From the NCBI RefSeq assembly GCF_947507565.1, contig NC_089183.1, positions 2,976,001 through 3,040,000 of the forward strand: DNA of 64,000 nt, in the 5' to 3' direction. Positions 21,030 through 32,356 of the stretch are shown here, one piece after another. Within the stretch, counting starts at the first letter, position 1. Each line of letters starts with the position of its first letter. The notes under the pieces were generated by a model. It had not been told where the DNA came from and did not search any database. It saw nothing but the letters and a program-made list of their open reading frames with translations. Made by a program: the position numbers and the translations under genes. The stretch comes from Oscarella lobularis. Lineage: Eukaryota > Porifera > Homoscleromorpha > Homosclerophorida > Oscarellidae.

Positions 21030-21629
21030 TCGCGCGCTGGATGAAGGAAAACGATCGAAGGACGAGGACAGAAGGAAAAATGAACAGCTCGACGACGAGC
21101 ACGAAGAAAAAGCGAGAGATCCACGAAGAAGACTGGACGATCGAAAGAATGATATTAGATTAATTTTTTTGCATGAATCTACTGTAAAATCGCTGCGTGG
21201 AAATAAAAAAATCATGACTCGAACGTTTGGCCGTCGCGTATTTGGAGACAGGATGTATTTCTCGCCGAGGCCTGCGATCCAACGGACGTTTTTCTGATCG
21301 GATTGATCAAGCGAGGCAGAGGCAAGCGATTTTCGCGCGATTCGCCTACGAAATGCGCTCAGAGCTCGAATAGAAGCCCGCGATTTTGGTTTTGGACCTA
21401 GAGGAGGCTTCGCGAACGCAACAGAGCTCGGTGAAGGCCTAAACGAAGACGAAATAGCAAAAGCAGGAGTTGCAGCGCCGGTCCCGTGATAAAATGGAGG
21501 AGACGGAGGATCGATGGTCTCGGAGACGCTATCCGAGTCGTATTGAGACAAAAGAGCCGTGCACGGGAAAAATTTTCGTTCGCTGCTCGAGAGCCTACCG
21601 TGCGCTAGAAAAAGCGGGTAAATTCGCAA
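20790..21629 (-). other. Long minus-strand open frame, unrecognised
   Basis: 279 open codons. The upstream part (21240-21600) is Ser/Pro/Ala-rich and protein-like (FRPSPSSVAFAKPPLGPKPK); the downstream part is Ser-rich because it is antisense to a Lys/Glu-rich plus-strand stretch. It lies just 3' of the THUMPD2-like stop on the same strand with no start of its own. Could be a partial gene or an alternative exon. Confidence 0.25.
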
Positions 21630-21639
21630 ATAGAGAATT

Positions 21640-23224
21640 TCACAAAACGAATTCAGTGTTACACTTTCGAATTAGCACCACAGCAACCGCTTGTAGGTCG
21701 CCCAAGCTCATCTGATGAGTATCGTGCACGACAAAAGTGTCTGTATTCTCTATAGTCTTTATTAGAAATGATTTGTTCTCCAAAGAACTGAGCAGAACGA
21801 CTCGTCCATCCAAACTCATTATCCTAAGAAAACCAAAGCAAATTCCATAGACAAGCCATGCGGCACTTAGTTTTCACTTGCATAACTCTTGTGCGAAGGC
21901 TGGATAGAGTTCTCTAATCAACTCCTGGCTACCGTGCTGCAGTCCAAAAGGCATGTCACAGATAACTCTATCAATTGAAGAGGCACCGAGAAGAGATAAG
22001 TCTAAACACCAAAACTATCGACAGAATTATTCGAGGAAATAAACAAACCTGTAGCATCAGTTTGAAGAAGATGAACATTGCTCGTACCAGCAAACAGAAC
22101 ATTGGTAGATGCAATCTCCAGCTGAGAACTGCTGACGTCAGATCCAATATAGAATGCATCCTGAAACAGAAACAAATGTCGACTGTTCTCCCTTGGCCAC
22201 ATTTTTTCCCGCACTTTCCACTCCATTGCTGCTTCGATGAGGATAGAAGCGGTTCCACACATCGGATCCAAGACAATGTTTCCAGCCTTAGCGTACAAAA
22301 AATGAAGTCAATGCCTCTATGGATGCATTACGCTGTACCTTTATTTCAGCCAATCTTGCTAAGGTCCAAGCCACAGTGGACCTCAATCCTGAAGTCCGTA
22401 TGTATGACCGACTTGACAGAGGAATTCTTTTAATAGAAAAAAATGTTTAATTAAATAAACAGCCAATGATCTATTGATACTTACTTCGACACGGGAAGAC
22501 CAATGACAAGACTCTCATCATTCAAATGAACCGACACCTAAATCCCCCCATAAATCAAGGAAGAAAAAATTCAATTCAAAATTCTACCTCAAGAGAAGGC
22601 CGTCTCAGATCGGCTTTCAGACCAAATTTGCTTGAAATGAGAGCCCCAAGTCGAGCACCTAATACCTATGTACATACACTATCAGAAGTGGTTGTCTCTG
22701 TTTTGTATTCAGCGCGCCTGAGACTGTATCCTTTTCCCCGCGCGTCCCGCGCACTTGCACGATACTCGAAACGTCAGAGACGGCGATTCCTGTCTCTGTT
22801 TCTTCGAGGGAGGTTCCTCTGTTTCTTCCTCCTGCATTTCCTTCCACGTATCCAGTGCCGCCTGCCAGACTTTTTCGGACGAGAACGAAGCGTTGACGAC
22901 GTTTGCCAGACGAATTTCAGCTAAAATCGGTTCGTCAAAAACAAAGGAGACTAGGCTGGGTGGGATTTACTCACGTTTCGCCGTCAAGACGTGGACGAAG
23001 AGCCGTTCGGCCGATTTCAACTTCAGCAGACTGTCTCGAGTGCTTCGAGTGGCGAAGAAAACTTTTCCGCGATTCGCTTCGACCTACGAGACCGCCTTTC
23101 TAGGCGAATAGATCGCTAACTGCATCTGAGATGCTCACACATTGCTGCAGTCAAGTCGATCCGTTATTTCCGTCGCCAGAAATGTCTCAATTCCTTTGCC
23201 AGCGGTGCAGAAGAACTTCTTCAT
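21640..23224 (-). CDS. THUMPD2-like tRNA/snRNA guanine-N2 methyltransferase
   Basis: Ten exons in phase: 23141-23224, 22975-23083, 22718-22920, 22588-22665, 22485-22537, 22339-22426, 22215-22286, 22049-22160, 21878-22001, 21640-21823. The N-terminus (MKKFFCTAGKGIETFL), the KLKSAERLF segment and FRVSCKC followed by LGARLGALISSKFGLKADLR form the THUMP region. The PLSSRSYI/GLRSTVAW segment leads into a Rossmann methyltransferase with motif I DPMCGTASILIEAA and motif IV CDMPFG (NPPY-like). THUMP-methyltransferases bind folded RNA; THUMPD2 is reported to modify U6 snRNA with TRMT112, while relatives make m2G in tRNA. About 336 residues, shorter than vertebrate THUMPD2. The intron after exon 3 appears to start with GC rather than GT. 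Confidence 0.9.
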
Positions 23225-23283
23225 CTGAGACGAACCCGTGACGCGTGACGTCATGGGCAATACCTTTAACGATTTCCAATGTG

Positions 23284-25682
23284 TCACATTAAATCTGCTC
23301 CCACTACGTCTAACATATCTACTTTGCTGCAAAATCACCACGCAAATTTCATCCCCCACACCTACGCAGACAAACAGTCGGATCGTCCGGATCTTTGCCC
23401 GGATCGCGGAAAAAGTCCGGAAGGCACTTTTCACATCGATCGCCGGTAGTGTTGTGCTCGCAATCGACGCACACGCAGCCTCTTTGCTCATCGTACACGC
23501 AAAGGTCGCTGTGACCGTAGCAGAAGCAGGAATATCCGTTTGTGCAATTGCAGACGCCGCGAGCGAGCGTCGCGTCGTAGGCGCACGAATCGGCTCCCTC
23601 GCAGTCGCACGGTTGACAGCCAACATTTGGTGTGAATTGGAAGAAAAAATCCTCGCAGCCTCCGTCGCATTTGGCACCGGCAACGCCGGGATGGCACGTG
23701 CAATTTCCGACCGTCTGATGGCATTCAATGCCAACTGAACCGGCGTTGTTGCAATTGCACGGCTCGCACCCGGGCCAAGGTTGAAAATTAAAAAATCCTG
23801 GCTCGCAACCGCCGTCGCATTTGTCGCCGGCAACATTCAACAAACACTGACAAACTCCCGTCGTCGCGTCGCATTGAAGGTTAGCAGAGCCTTGATTGTC
23901 GCATTCGCACGGTTCGCATCCGATGCCGTTAGTGAAATTGAAAAAGTTGGCATCGCACTGATCACACTTGTCGCCGACAACGCCTGGATGACAATAGCAC
24001 AGTCCCGCGTCATCGGTGCACGACTGATTGATAGATCCGCCTGGGTTGCAGTTGCACGGCTGGCAGCCGTCCGTAGCGTTAAAATTAAAGATATTCGGCG
24101 CGCACGCATCGCATCGGAGTCCGACGACGTTCGGAGGACAGACGCATTGACCAGTCGTGCTATTACACTGTGCATTCGGATCAGCACATTGACAGGCTAA
24201 AAAGAGAGAAATTCGTTATTGACTCTCCGCGATTTTGAGCTCTTACATTGACATCCCGTCGATGTGAAATTGAACGTTCCATCACGGCACCGATCGCAAC
24301 TCAAGCCGACGATGTTTGGTTGACACGAACACTGACCATCTTCCTTGCGGCAAATGTCGTTGATTGCGCCGACGTCGTCGCAGACGCACGGATCGCAGCC
24401 GTTTGGATTGTTGGGATCGAGACCGAAAAAGCCGTCTTTGCACGCGTCGCACGCGCCCGTCACGGGGTTGCGCTCGACGTTGACGCGGCAATCGCCGCAG
24501 TCGATGCCGTGCGTGTTGTTCGTGCAATTGCAGACGCCGCGAGCGAGCGTCGCGTCGTAGGCGCACGAATCGGCTTCCTCGCTACAGTCGCACTCCTGAC
24601 AGACGAACGACGGATCGTCGAACGCTCTCACGTAACTAGCGTTGTTGAAAAGCGCTTGGCAACGATCGCAGCTCGCTCCATTCGTGCGAGACGACGGTGT
24701 GCAATCGCACTGGTAGACTGGATTGGCAAGGGTCGGTTCGATGCACGCCGAAGCGAAGCCGTTGCAGCTGCATCGTCCCGTTATCCTCAAATCAGCAACT
24801 GTAAAAAATTCTGCACCCTAGATAGCAGAAAGCTTAGTCGTGTCATTTCACAACTAAATAAACGTACGACAGATATTGCGTCTGGGGCGAAGCCCATGAA
24901 TCGAAGGCGAAGCATTCGAGTACTGAGAAAGTCCTGCAAAAGAAATCGTCGTGCAGGAAGCTCGTTTTCGCGTCAACCACTGGCTTACCACAAATTCTCT
25001 AGCGTGGCCAATGGTGCCGGGACGCAACGTACCACCAGTGAATACAAAGTCGATGTTGATCTACGAAGGAATTGGAAAAAGAAAAGGTGCTCTCCTCCTT
25101 CGATCTTACCGTGTCTCCTCCCGCGACAGGACTGGTGTCCGTGGGTCCGTGGCAAAGGACAACATCAGCAGGATCGCTCGACGCAAATGCTCCTTTTTCA
25201 TTAACGCCAAAGACGCTCAGGCAGCGAGTGGACGGGTCGTCGACAACATATTCAAGCGGAACGTATGATCCGTCCTCGATCCTTTTCTCCAAAACAAAAT
25301 CGCGAGGCGAGTATGAATTTCCCATCCGAAGATGAACGCTTAAGACTTCGTACACCTATGACAGTAGTAAACTGACGCGAAAACAACGTAAGTCTACCTG
25401 CTTTAAATCTATATAAAAGGACGCCGCTTGAATGCCTCCTTTAGACTGCCACCACGATGCTTGGTCGTTGTTCAGCGCGTCCGACGGCGGATGATCAGTC
25501 GCGTTGCACGTCCTGTTCTCATTGGCCACCGGATCAAAGTAGACTTCGGGCGGATTGCCGCACGTATCGACCGACGACGCCATCAGAATGTCATTGAAAA
25601 GAGTGAATGAGCCCGGGGGAGGTTCCTGAGCCCCGACGAGAGCGAAAAGGGCGAGGAGAGCAACGACTAGATGGCAAGCCAT
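23284..25682 (-). CDS. Secreted laminin N-terminal / LE-repeat protein
   Basis: Seven exons in phase: 25398-25682, 25110-25355, 24989-25060, 24868-24933, 24247-24817, 23362-24196, 23284-23326; about 705 residues. Signal peptide (MACHLVVALLALFALVGAQ), then a laminin N-terminal (domain VI) module ending RITGRCSCNGFAS, then about nine laminin-type EGF repeats with the CxCNxxG...GxxCDxC spacing. It ends shortly after the last LE repeat: no coiled coil, no laminin IV or G domain and no NTR domain. It thus looks like a laminin short arm or a netrin lacking its C-terminal module, and is presumably a basement-membrane-associated secreted protein. LE2 and LE8 share a 54-bp identical stretch. Its stop is only 59 bp before the THUMPD2-like start on the same strand. 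Confidence 0.88.
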
Positions 25683-26259
25683 ATCGTACTGACGTCAGCA
25701 CGCCTTTCAGCCAATACTAAGACAGGGATCCTAATGCTATTTCTTAAATGATACAGAAACCCTTTACACAAACAAACGGTTTGTCTCCACGCGTTTCAAG
25801 CAGAAACCATCAGAACTACGCGAACGCTTATCTATGCCAGGGCCTCTAAATGATTTCTCCCTGAACTCACGAGAACCTTCTAGGTCACACTCCCGTCCCT
25901 AGTACCTTCCAAAGTGACGCTATCGGTACCAGGAACAAGCCGCCGATCCTCTTGACGATCACATTCAACAGAGACCTTAGACTGGGAAAAAACTTTTTAG
26001 ATTTACTTCGTAGCATCATACAATAAACGTATAGTTTCGTTGTTCTACAGATAAGTCACACAGAGAGAGGAAAAATGAAGTGTACTTACAAGGAACTTAG
26101 AGGGTAGCGTTATCATAAAACCTCTGGCCTCATACACCATTCGATCATTGGCGCAGCATAACGAAATCAAATTTCATGCACACATAAGCACTATAACATA
26201 AAAAATACAGAGAATCACTCCAAGACCTCTTTGTTTTGCCAGTACAAAATCGTTCTCAC
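25683..26259. other. Intergenic, nothing recognised
   Basis: AT-richer spacer between the laminin-like start and the first LDLa gene. No open frame of interest, no repeat noticed. Confidence 0.4.
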
Positions 26260-27493
26260 TTAACTAGTGATTTGAACAATTGGGAGACTGTCGCTTTGCC
26301 CATTTTCACTTGGGTTGTCAGGTGGACTCAGCTGCCTCTTCTCGGGAAGGGCCTCCTCGAAAGGAGGCGGTTGCTCTTGAAAACCGGGCGGCGGCTGCTG
26401 CATGAACGAAGCCGGGTGCATTCCACCAGGCCCATAGGCCGGAATGGCCTCCGTTGGCCAGCTCTGATGCGGTTGAGTGGGCTGGCGACCGTTCTTCGAC
26501 CTGATGCATAGACCAACCAAAACGCCGACAATGAGAACAACACCAATCATCACGCAGCTCACAGCAACGGCAGCGACTCCTCCCTTTGACAACGCTAAGT
26601 ATAAGAAAGAATAAAGATCCAACTAATTGGAATTTTTGGTTACAGTGACGTATTAAAGTACAGTCAATGATTAGACCCTCACTGTAACCAATGCCATTTA
26701 GATTAGTCTGTATGAGCAACGTTTCTATATGCCCATTGAATATACAGTTAATTCACGTATAGAGAGTTTTTTCCCTTTACTTTACTTACGGCAGTTCTCT
26801 TCATCGTTATCGCAGTCATCGTATCCATCACAGCGTTTGTGATCACCAATGCATTTCCCATTTCCGCACAGAAATCGATACGACGGACAGGTGCAATTGC
26901 GTTCGTCCGAATTGTCTCCACAGTCGTCATAGTAATCGCAAACGGCCCAACGGAAAAGACAGCGTCCGTTGTCGCACATGAAACCCCCGCACGGCGTCGG
27001 CGAGCAATTCTCCTCGTCCGACCAATCGCTGCAGTCGCCGTCGCCGTCGCAGACGTACGTATTGCGTATGCACTTGCCGTCGCGACGACACCGAAATTCC
27101 AAATTCGGGCGGCAATTCACCGGATGCGTGGGCGGGGAACGCGTCGCACAGCCCTCTTCGTCCGACTTGTCGTTGCAGTCGAATTCCCCGTCGCACACCC
27201 AACTTCGTTGGATGCACTTCTTTTTGTTTTTGCATTGGAATTCGCAGTCTGATTTTGGCGTGGGTGTGGTCGAGGCAGTTGTTGTAACGCGAACGTTTGG
27301 CTTTGAAGGCGTTGTAGGCGAGCGACTTGGTCTAACGGTGGCGTTCAGCGACTGTGCGATGACGTGTGCGGCGAGTAGACAAAGAAATGGAGCTAAATCG
27401 TTAGGGAGGTGAGCTTCTGTCGTTCTGCGAGGTCTCCCCCTTTCTGATGGACCCCGAGGATTCTTTCGACAAACCTGAACGTTTTAGTGACAT
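26260..27493 (-). CDS. Type-I membrane protein with 4 LDLa domains (array gene A)
   Basis: Three exons in phase: 27475-27493, 26790-27392, 26260-26594; about 318 residues. Exon 1 is only 19 nt (ATG and MSLKRS). Exon 2 completes the signal peptide (PFLCLLAAHVIAQS), then a Thr/Pro-rich stalk and four LDLa modules, each with six Cys and the calcium-binding DxxxDCxDxSDE box (fourth: DNDEENC). Exon 3 encodes the TM helix (AAVAVSCVMIGVVLIVGVLV), a basic stop-transfer (RSKN) and a Pro/Gln-rich tail of about 75 residues (PPPGF, PPPFEE) that could bind WW or SH3 domains. LDLa modules bind ligands through acidic clusters; the ligand is unknown. Start exon chosen because an equivalent 19-nt exon precedes every paralogue. 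Confidence 0.85.
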
Positions 27494-27799
27494 TGCAGTC
27501 GGCGAATAAACGGTGAAGCCTCGAAAAAAACGAACCAGGCCTGGTGTTTACGTCACGGCCCAGATTACGTCACGCGCGCGTGCGCGAGCGAGCGAACGCA
27601 TACTTTTCAATAAATTCAAATCGATTCGCCGTAATAATCAACAGATGATCTATATCTACTTACTCGTTAAAAGTTAGCATCCAGCCAGCCGCATGCTTAG
27701 CCACGTACGAGAATATTCATGCACAAAAAAAAGCAGGCTCTGCTCTACACAAAAAGACATATACCCCCGGTTCCAACTGTTCATTCTCATTTAGTTGCA
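27494..27799. other. Spacer with segment duplicated at 30780-31000
   Basis: 27590-27720 (TCTATATCTACTTACTCG, AGTTAGCATCCAGCCAGCC) recurs at 30785-30925, so the 3' flank of gene B was copied together with its tail exon to make gene C. No gene. Confidence 0.6.
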
Positions 27800-29698
27800 T
27801 CAAGACTGTCTCTTCTCGGAAACGGCCTCGTCAAAAGAAGGCGGTTGCTCCTGAAAACCGGACGGCGGAGGGCCAGGCGGAGGCGGCATGAAGCATGCCG
27901 GAACTTGAATCATTGCACCAGGGCCGTTGACAGGTGGAAGAGCAGCTTCCGTCGGCCAGCTCTGATGCTGCGACTCGACGCGGCGATTCTTCGACCTGAT
28001 GCACAGAGCAACCAGAGCGCCGACAAAGACGACGATTCCAATAATGGTAAAGGTCACGGCAAGGATAGCGACCACTCCGCCAGACAACGCTACATATAAG
28101 AAAGTACAATCAATACAGCGCAATACGCAGTACTAGAAAAAGATACTGGGAATCTCAGAGTCTATAAGCGAAGGACAAACTCCTCGTGACGTTGAGTTTA
28201 TTTTTCGAGGAAGTTGTACTACTAATAAAAGCCTTTCTGTTTCGAAGCGTCTCCCGACTAATAAAAGATGCACACTTACGGCAGTCATCTTCGTCATTAT
28301 CGCAGTCGACATCTCCGTCGCAGCGCCGAGAATCAGAAATGCAGCGTCCATTTCCGCACAGAAATCGATGCGAAGGACAGTCGCAGTCGCGTTCGTCCGA
28401 GCTGTCGCCGCAATCGTCGTTGTAGTCGCAAACGTCATATCGATAAATGCAGCGTCCGTTGTTGCACTGAAAAAGCTCCCGCCTATAACGCTGACGATCG
28501 CAGCCCATCGTCGACGTCGTCCGCCGCGGCCACTGCGTCGTCGGCAACAGCGACGTCGTCGGCGACTGCGGACAGCCTCGCTCGTCCGAGTTGTCGGCGC
28601 AGTCGTTCACGTCGTCGCAGACGTCCGACTGATGAACGCAGCGCCCGTCGCCGCACAAGAATTCGAATCTCGACGAGCAATTCTTCGTCGGCGTCAGCGT
28701 CGCACATACTCGTTCGTCCGAATCATCGTCGCAGTCGGACACCCAATCGCACACCCGACGTGCCGGAATGCATTTGCCGTTGTTCCGGCACTGGAAAAAT
28801 CCCAATGGGCAACTTGATGCCATTGTGGTAGCGGTGACGTTTATGGAAGTTGTAGCAGTGGCATTTATGGCAGTTGTAGCAGTGGCATTTATGGCAGTTG
28901 TAGCAGTGGCATTTATGACAGTTGTAGCAGTGGCATTTATGGCAGTTGTAGCAGTGGCATTTATGGCAGTTGTAGCAGTGGCATTTATGGCAGTTGTAGC
29001 AGTGGCATTTATGGCAGTGACGTTCGTCGCAGTTGTAGGCAAGCTTCTAGCCGCTCGCATGGAGAGGACGTGCACGGTGAGTAGACAAAGAGTCGCAACT
29101 AAATCCATAAAATTGATTAGTTATGCACGGTCCCAGAATCCTATGTCAGTCTAAACTTTGCGATTAATTAATTAATTAGGAACTTATTTGAAATAACTGT
29201 GCCTCGGGGGTTCGTAATTTAAAAGATTCTTTAACTATAGGGAGGCCGAGTTAGAGAGAAAAAATTCATCATCAGCGAAATCATTTGGCTTTTCAACGGA
29301 AGTGGTTTTCCGCGACGACGTCGTACAAAACTCAGGCTGAGTTATGACGGCCGGAGGTAGGCTATAGGACGATTTTGTGGCAAGACTAAACTACCGTGCA
29401 TGGGAGAGACAAAGCGGTGGAAGATTGTGAGCGATGACGTCACGTCCTACTAAAACCGATGGTACATGATCGACGATTCGGGGCAAGGTTGCGAACTGTT
29501 CTTCCCCAAATGGTTGGCCTTTAGTCTAATAGTCGCAGGGCACAATTTTCTTCGTCAAAAAGCAAAACAGGTCTTTGCGAGCAGCTAACGCTCGACGACA
29601 GCCGGGTAGGGGAATCATTCCGTAAGCGGGTGATGGTTCGGTATAACTGCTGTAGGATACGGCTACGTACGGTACAAACCTGAACGTTTCTGTAACAT
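27800..29698 (-). CDS. Type-I membrane protein with mucin-like stalk and 4 LDLa domains (array gene B)
   Basis: Exons 29680-29698, 28280-29098 and 27800-28089, all phase 1. Signal peptide (VATLCLLTVHVLS), then a stalk of about nine near-identical NATATTAI octapeptides, each with an N-glycosylation sequon and several Thr, then four LDLa modules (CNNGRCIYRYDVCDYNDDC is the third). Exon 3 holds the TM helix ([20 protein letters not shown]) and a Pro-rich tail with PPPPGPPP and the end SEKRQS. About 375 residues. The octapeptide array is encoded by a 24-bp tandem repeat and is absent from gene A, so stalk length is evolving fast. Confidence 0.85.
28826..29036 (-). repeat. 24-bp coding tandem repeat in gene B
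   Basis: About eight to nine units of GTAGCAGTGGCATTTATGGC (plus-strand view, 24-bp period), with rare substitutions such as one unit with GACAGT. They encode the Asn/Ala/Thr/Ile stalk. High identity predicts copy-number polymorphism. Confidence 0.9.
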
Positions 29699-29939
29699 TG
29701 CGGATGGTCAACGGGAACAAACGGGATGTCTTAAACAAACACGTGCTTACGTCTAGCATACTCGATAAAATTAACTATATGCACGGTCCCTAGGTCCCAG
29801 AGCCGATGATATTATTCTATGCCAGTCTGAACTTCGCGAAAAGCTCCTAGCCATTAAAATCACCGGGCCAGGCTATGGAACGATTTTTCTAAAATAACAG
29901 GGTTTTGCGAGCAACAGTCGTTCAAAAGAAGAAAAAGAA

Positions 29940-30790
29940 TTGAGTGGGAGGAAAGTGATGCTGACCCACAACGGTCTCGCGGTAACTAGGCGGCTCCCCC
30001 ACCGTACAAACCTGAGCGTTTCAGTGACGGATCGCTGAAGACACCCAACGAAGGGATCCGGATCGTAGTCGCGAGGTTTCCTAATTCGGTTGTGCCTCAC
30101 ACACACGTGATTGGATATATCTCTCTTTGAAATTGTACGACGTACTCCTAAGAGTCCTTGTCCAAGAATCAATAAATAAAATTTTATCTGTACCTAAAAT
30201 TAGCCACCTTTCGCAACGGTTCGTCGATTTTTTTTCAACCTAGCATTTTGGATTAGCTGCTCAAGGCGTAATTCCATACCTCTGTGATTTAATTAGCCCA
30301 AATCTTCGAAGTCGCGGAGGCGCCCAAATTCCCATTACGCTAAAAAATCCCTTCTGTGCAGAAAGACTCAGCGGCAAACGCTAAAAATAAAACACCGTGT
30401 GACTACACAAGGAGAAGTCCCTTCTCTAACTATCCAACAGCTGAGCATCTTCGCTCGCATTTTCACTCGAATTGTCATCAAGGCTCGCTCTTTTCGGCGA
30501 CAACAACGGGCTGAGACAGAGGCGGTGGGCGAATACGTCATCATCGGTTGCGGCGGCGGCGGTGCGAAAGCGACGGAATTCGATCCGCCTGACGCATGGC
30601 CCGGAATCGCAGTCAACGGCATTGTGAACGTAGGAAGTGGCTCTGTTGACGTGACGCCTCGCGATCTTTGACCTTGACGCACACGCAAACGGCGGCGGCG
30701 ACAAAGAGAAACAAGAAAACGATGCTCGTGCTGACAGAAATCGAAATAATCACACCCATAGACACTAGAAGAAAAAAAAAAGAGCGAACG
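29940..30790 (-). pseudogene. Pseudogene block: LDLa start-exon relic plus frameshifted tail exon
   Basis: Copy of 33510-34370. The 19-nt start exon relic (about 30006-30020) has lost its ATG. The tail exon (about 30420-30770) still reads SMGVIISISVSTS, the TM helix and KVKDREASRQQ, then a 2-bp insertion shifts the frame and a TGA follows. There is no LDLa exon between the parts that could make a protein. Confidence 0.75.
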
Positions 30791-31003
30791 CATACAATTG
30801 ATTCAATAAATTCAAAAATCGATTCGCCCTAATAATAAACAGATGATCTATATCTACTTACTCGTTAAAAGTTAGCATCCAGCCAGCCTCATGCTTAGCC
30901 ACGTACGAGAGAGAATATTCATGCACACAAAAAAGCCAGCTCCGCTCTACTACACAAAAAGACATATACCCCGGTTCTAATTGTTCATTCTCATTTACTT
31001 GGA

Positions 31004-32072
31004 TCAAGACTGTCTCTTCTCGGAAACGGCCTCGTCAAAAGAAGGCGGTTGCTCCTGAAAACCGGACGGCGGAGGGCCCGGCGGAGGGCCCGGCGGAGGC
31101 GGCATGAAGTATGCCGGAACTTGAATCATCGCACCAGGTGGAAGAGCATTTTCCGTGGGCCAGCTCTGATGCTGCGACTCGACGCGGCGATTCTTCGACT
31201 TGATGCACAGAGCAACCAAAGCGCCGACAAAGGCGACGATTCCAATAATGGTAAAGGTCACGGCAAGGATAGCGACCCCTCCGCCAGACAACGCTAAAAA
31301 AAGCCCAGTCAGTGACGGAGAGAAAGAACTAAAATATCTAGGGACAGCTATGATTAGATTCCTTGTATCGTTGGTATTAGCAACCACTGGGTTTAATTAA
31401 TTAATTAATTAACTAATTCGCGTATTTCTGATTATACAAACGAGATAAACTTACGGCAGCCATCTTCGTCGTTATCGCAGTCACGATCTCCGTCACAGCG
31501 GTAGGACTTATAAATGCAACGCCCATTTCCACAACGAAATTCATATGAAGAAGAACAGGATCTGCTATAGCCCTGCGCTTGAGTGGAGAGAAGCAGACAA
31601 AGAGCCAGAACTAAATAAATAAATAAAAAAAATTATTACCCAAGGCACGCTACAGAAGCTGGCGTTATAATATATTCTAGGAGCCTCTCTTCCTCCCTCC
31701 CTCCCTCCCTCCCTCCCTCCCTCCCTCCCTCCCTCCCTCCCTCCCTCCCTCCCTCCCTCCCTCCCTCCCTCGCCTCAAAGAATCTTCTGGAGAAGGAATT
31801 TGTGAGCGATGACGTCACGTCCTACTAAAAAAACGGATGCTGATCGACTCGCGGGGCAGGTTGCGGACTGTTCTTCCCAAAATAGGTGGCTTTTAGATTC
31901 TCATCCTACAAGCCTAATAGTCGTAGGACGATTTTTTTCGTCAAGAACAGATCTATGCGAGCAGCTAACGCTCGATACTAGAATAGCCGGGTAGGAGAAT
32001 CGGTCCGTAACGGGTAATGGTTCGGTAACTACTGTGGGCTACGGTGTACAAACCTGAGCGTTTTCGTAACAT
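31004..32072 (-). CDS. Short type-I membrane protein with a single LDLa domain (array gene C)
   Basis: Exons 32054-32072 (19 nt, MLRKRS), 31455-31610 and 31004-31293, all phase 1; about 154 residues. Exon 2 carries signal peptide ([13 protein letters not shown]) and one LDLa module ([19 protein letters not shown]) closest to the last module of gene B. Exon 3 is nearly the same as that of gene B ([20 protein letters not shown], tail ending SEKRQS). It has lost the stalk and three modules, or arose from a short exon-2 variant. A CCCT microsatellite lies in intron 1. Confidence 0.8.
31686..31771. repeat. (CCCT)n microsatellite
   Basis: About 20 CCTC units in intron 1 of gene C. The transcribed (minus) strand reads GGGA repeats, which could form G-quadruplexes in DNA or pre-mRNA. 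Confidence 0.95.
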
Positions 32073-32356
32073 TGCGATGGGTCAACGGAACAAACGGGAT
32101 TCCAACAAACACGTGACTACGATATATCGTAGTGATAATCAATAAAATAAATCTAATCCGCTTTAAACAACCTAAAATCTTTGTGCAACAATCGGCCAAG
32201 ATTCTGTTCTAATAATCCGGATTTGCATACCTCTACCATTTGATTGGCTCAATTTTTTTACTAGATACCATGGTCTAAAATCAGATCAAAGTTGGATAAA
32301 TATGCCCCTTCTCACCAACGTTCTCGCTAAAAGGAGGCGCGCTGGGTAGGACCTCG

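Noticed and set aside
23135-24187. Alternative minus-strand frames overlapping the laminin-like gene
   Set aside because: They lack the Cys pattern and are interrupted relative to the in-phase exon chain.
24248-25204. 318-codon plus-strand open frame
   Set aside because: Antisense to the LamN/LE exons, whose Cys spacing, phases and signal peptide fit the minus strand; the plus frame is Arg/Ala-rich shadow sequence.
23284-25682. Netrin identity for the LamN/LE protein
   Set aside because: Netrins have three LE repeats and a C-terminal NTR domain; here about nine LE repeats and no NTR are present.
28268-29154. Long plus-strand frames across gene B
   Set aside because: Antisense shadows of LDLa exons and of the 24-bp repeat; no splice sites or domains.
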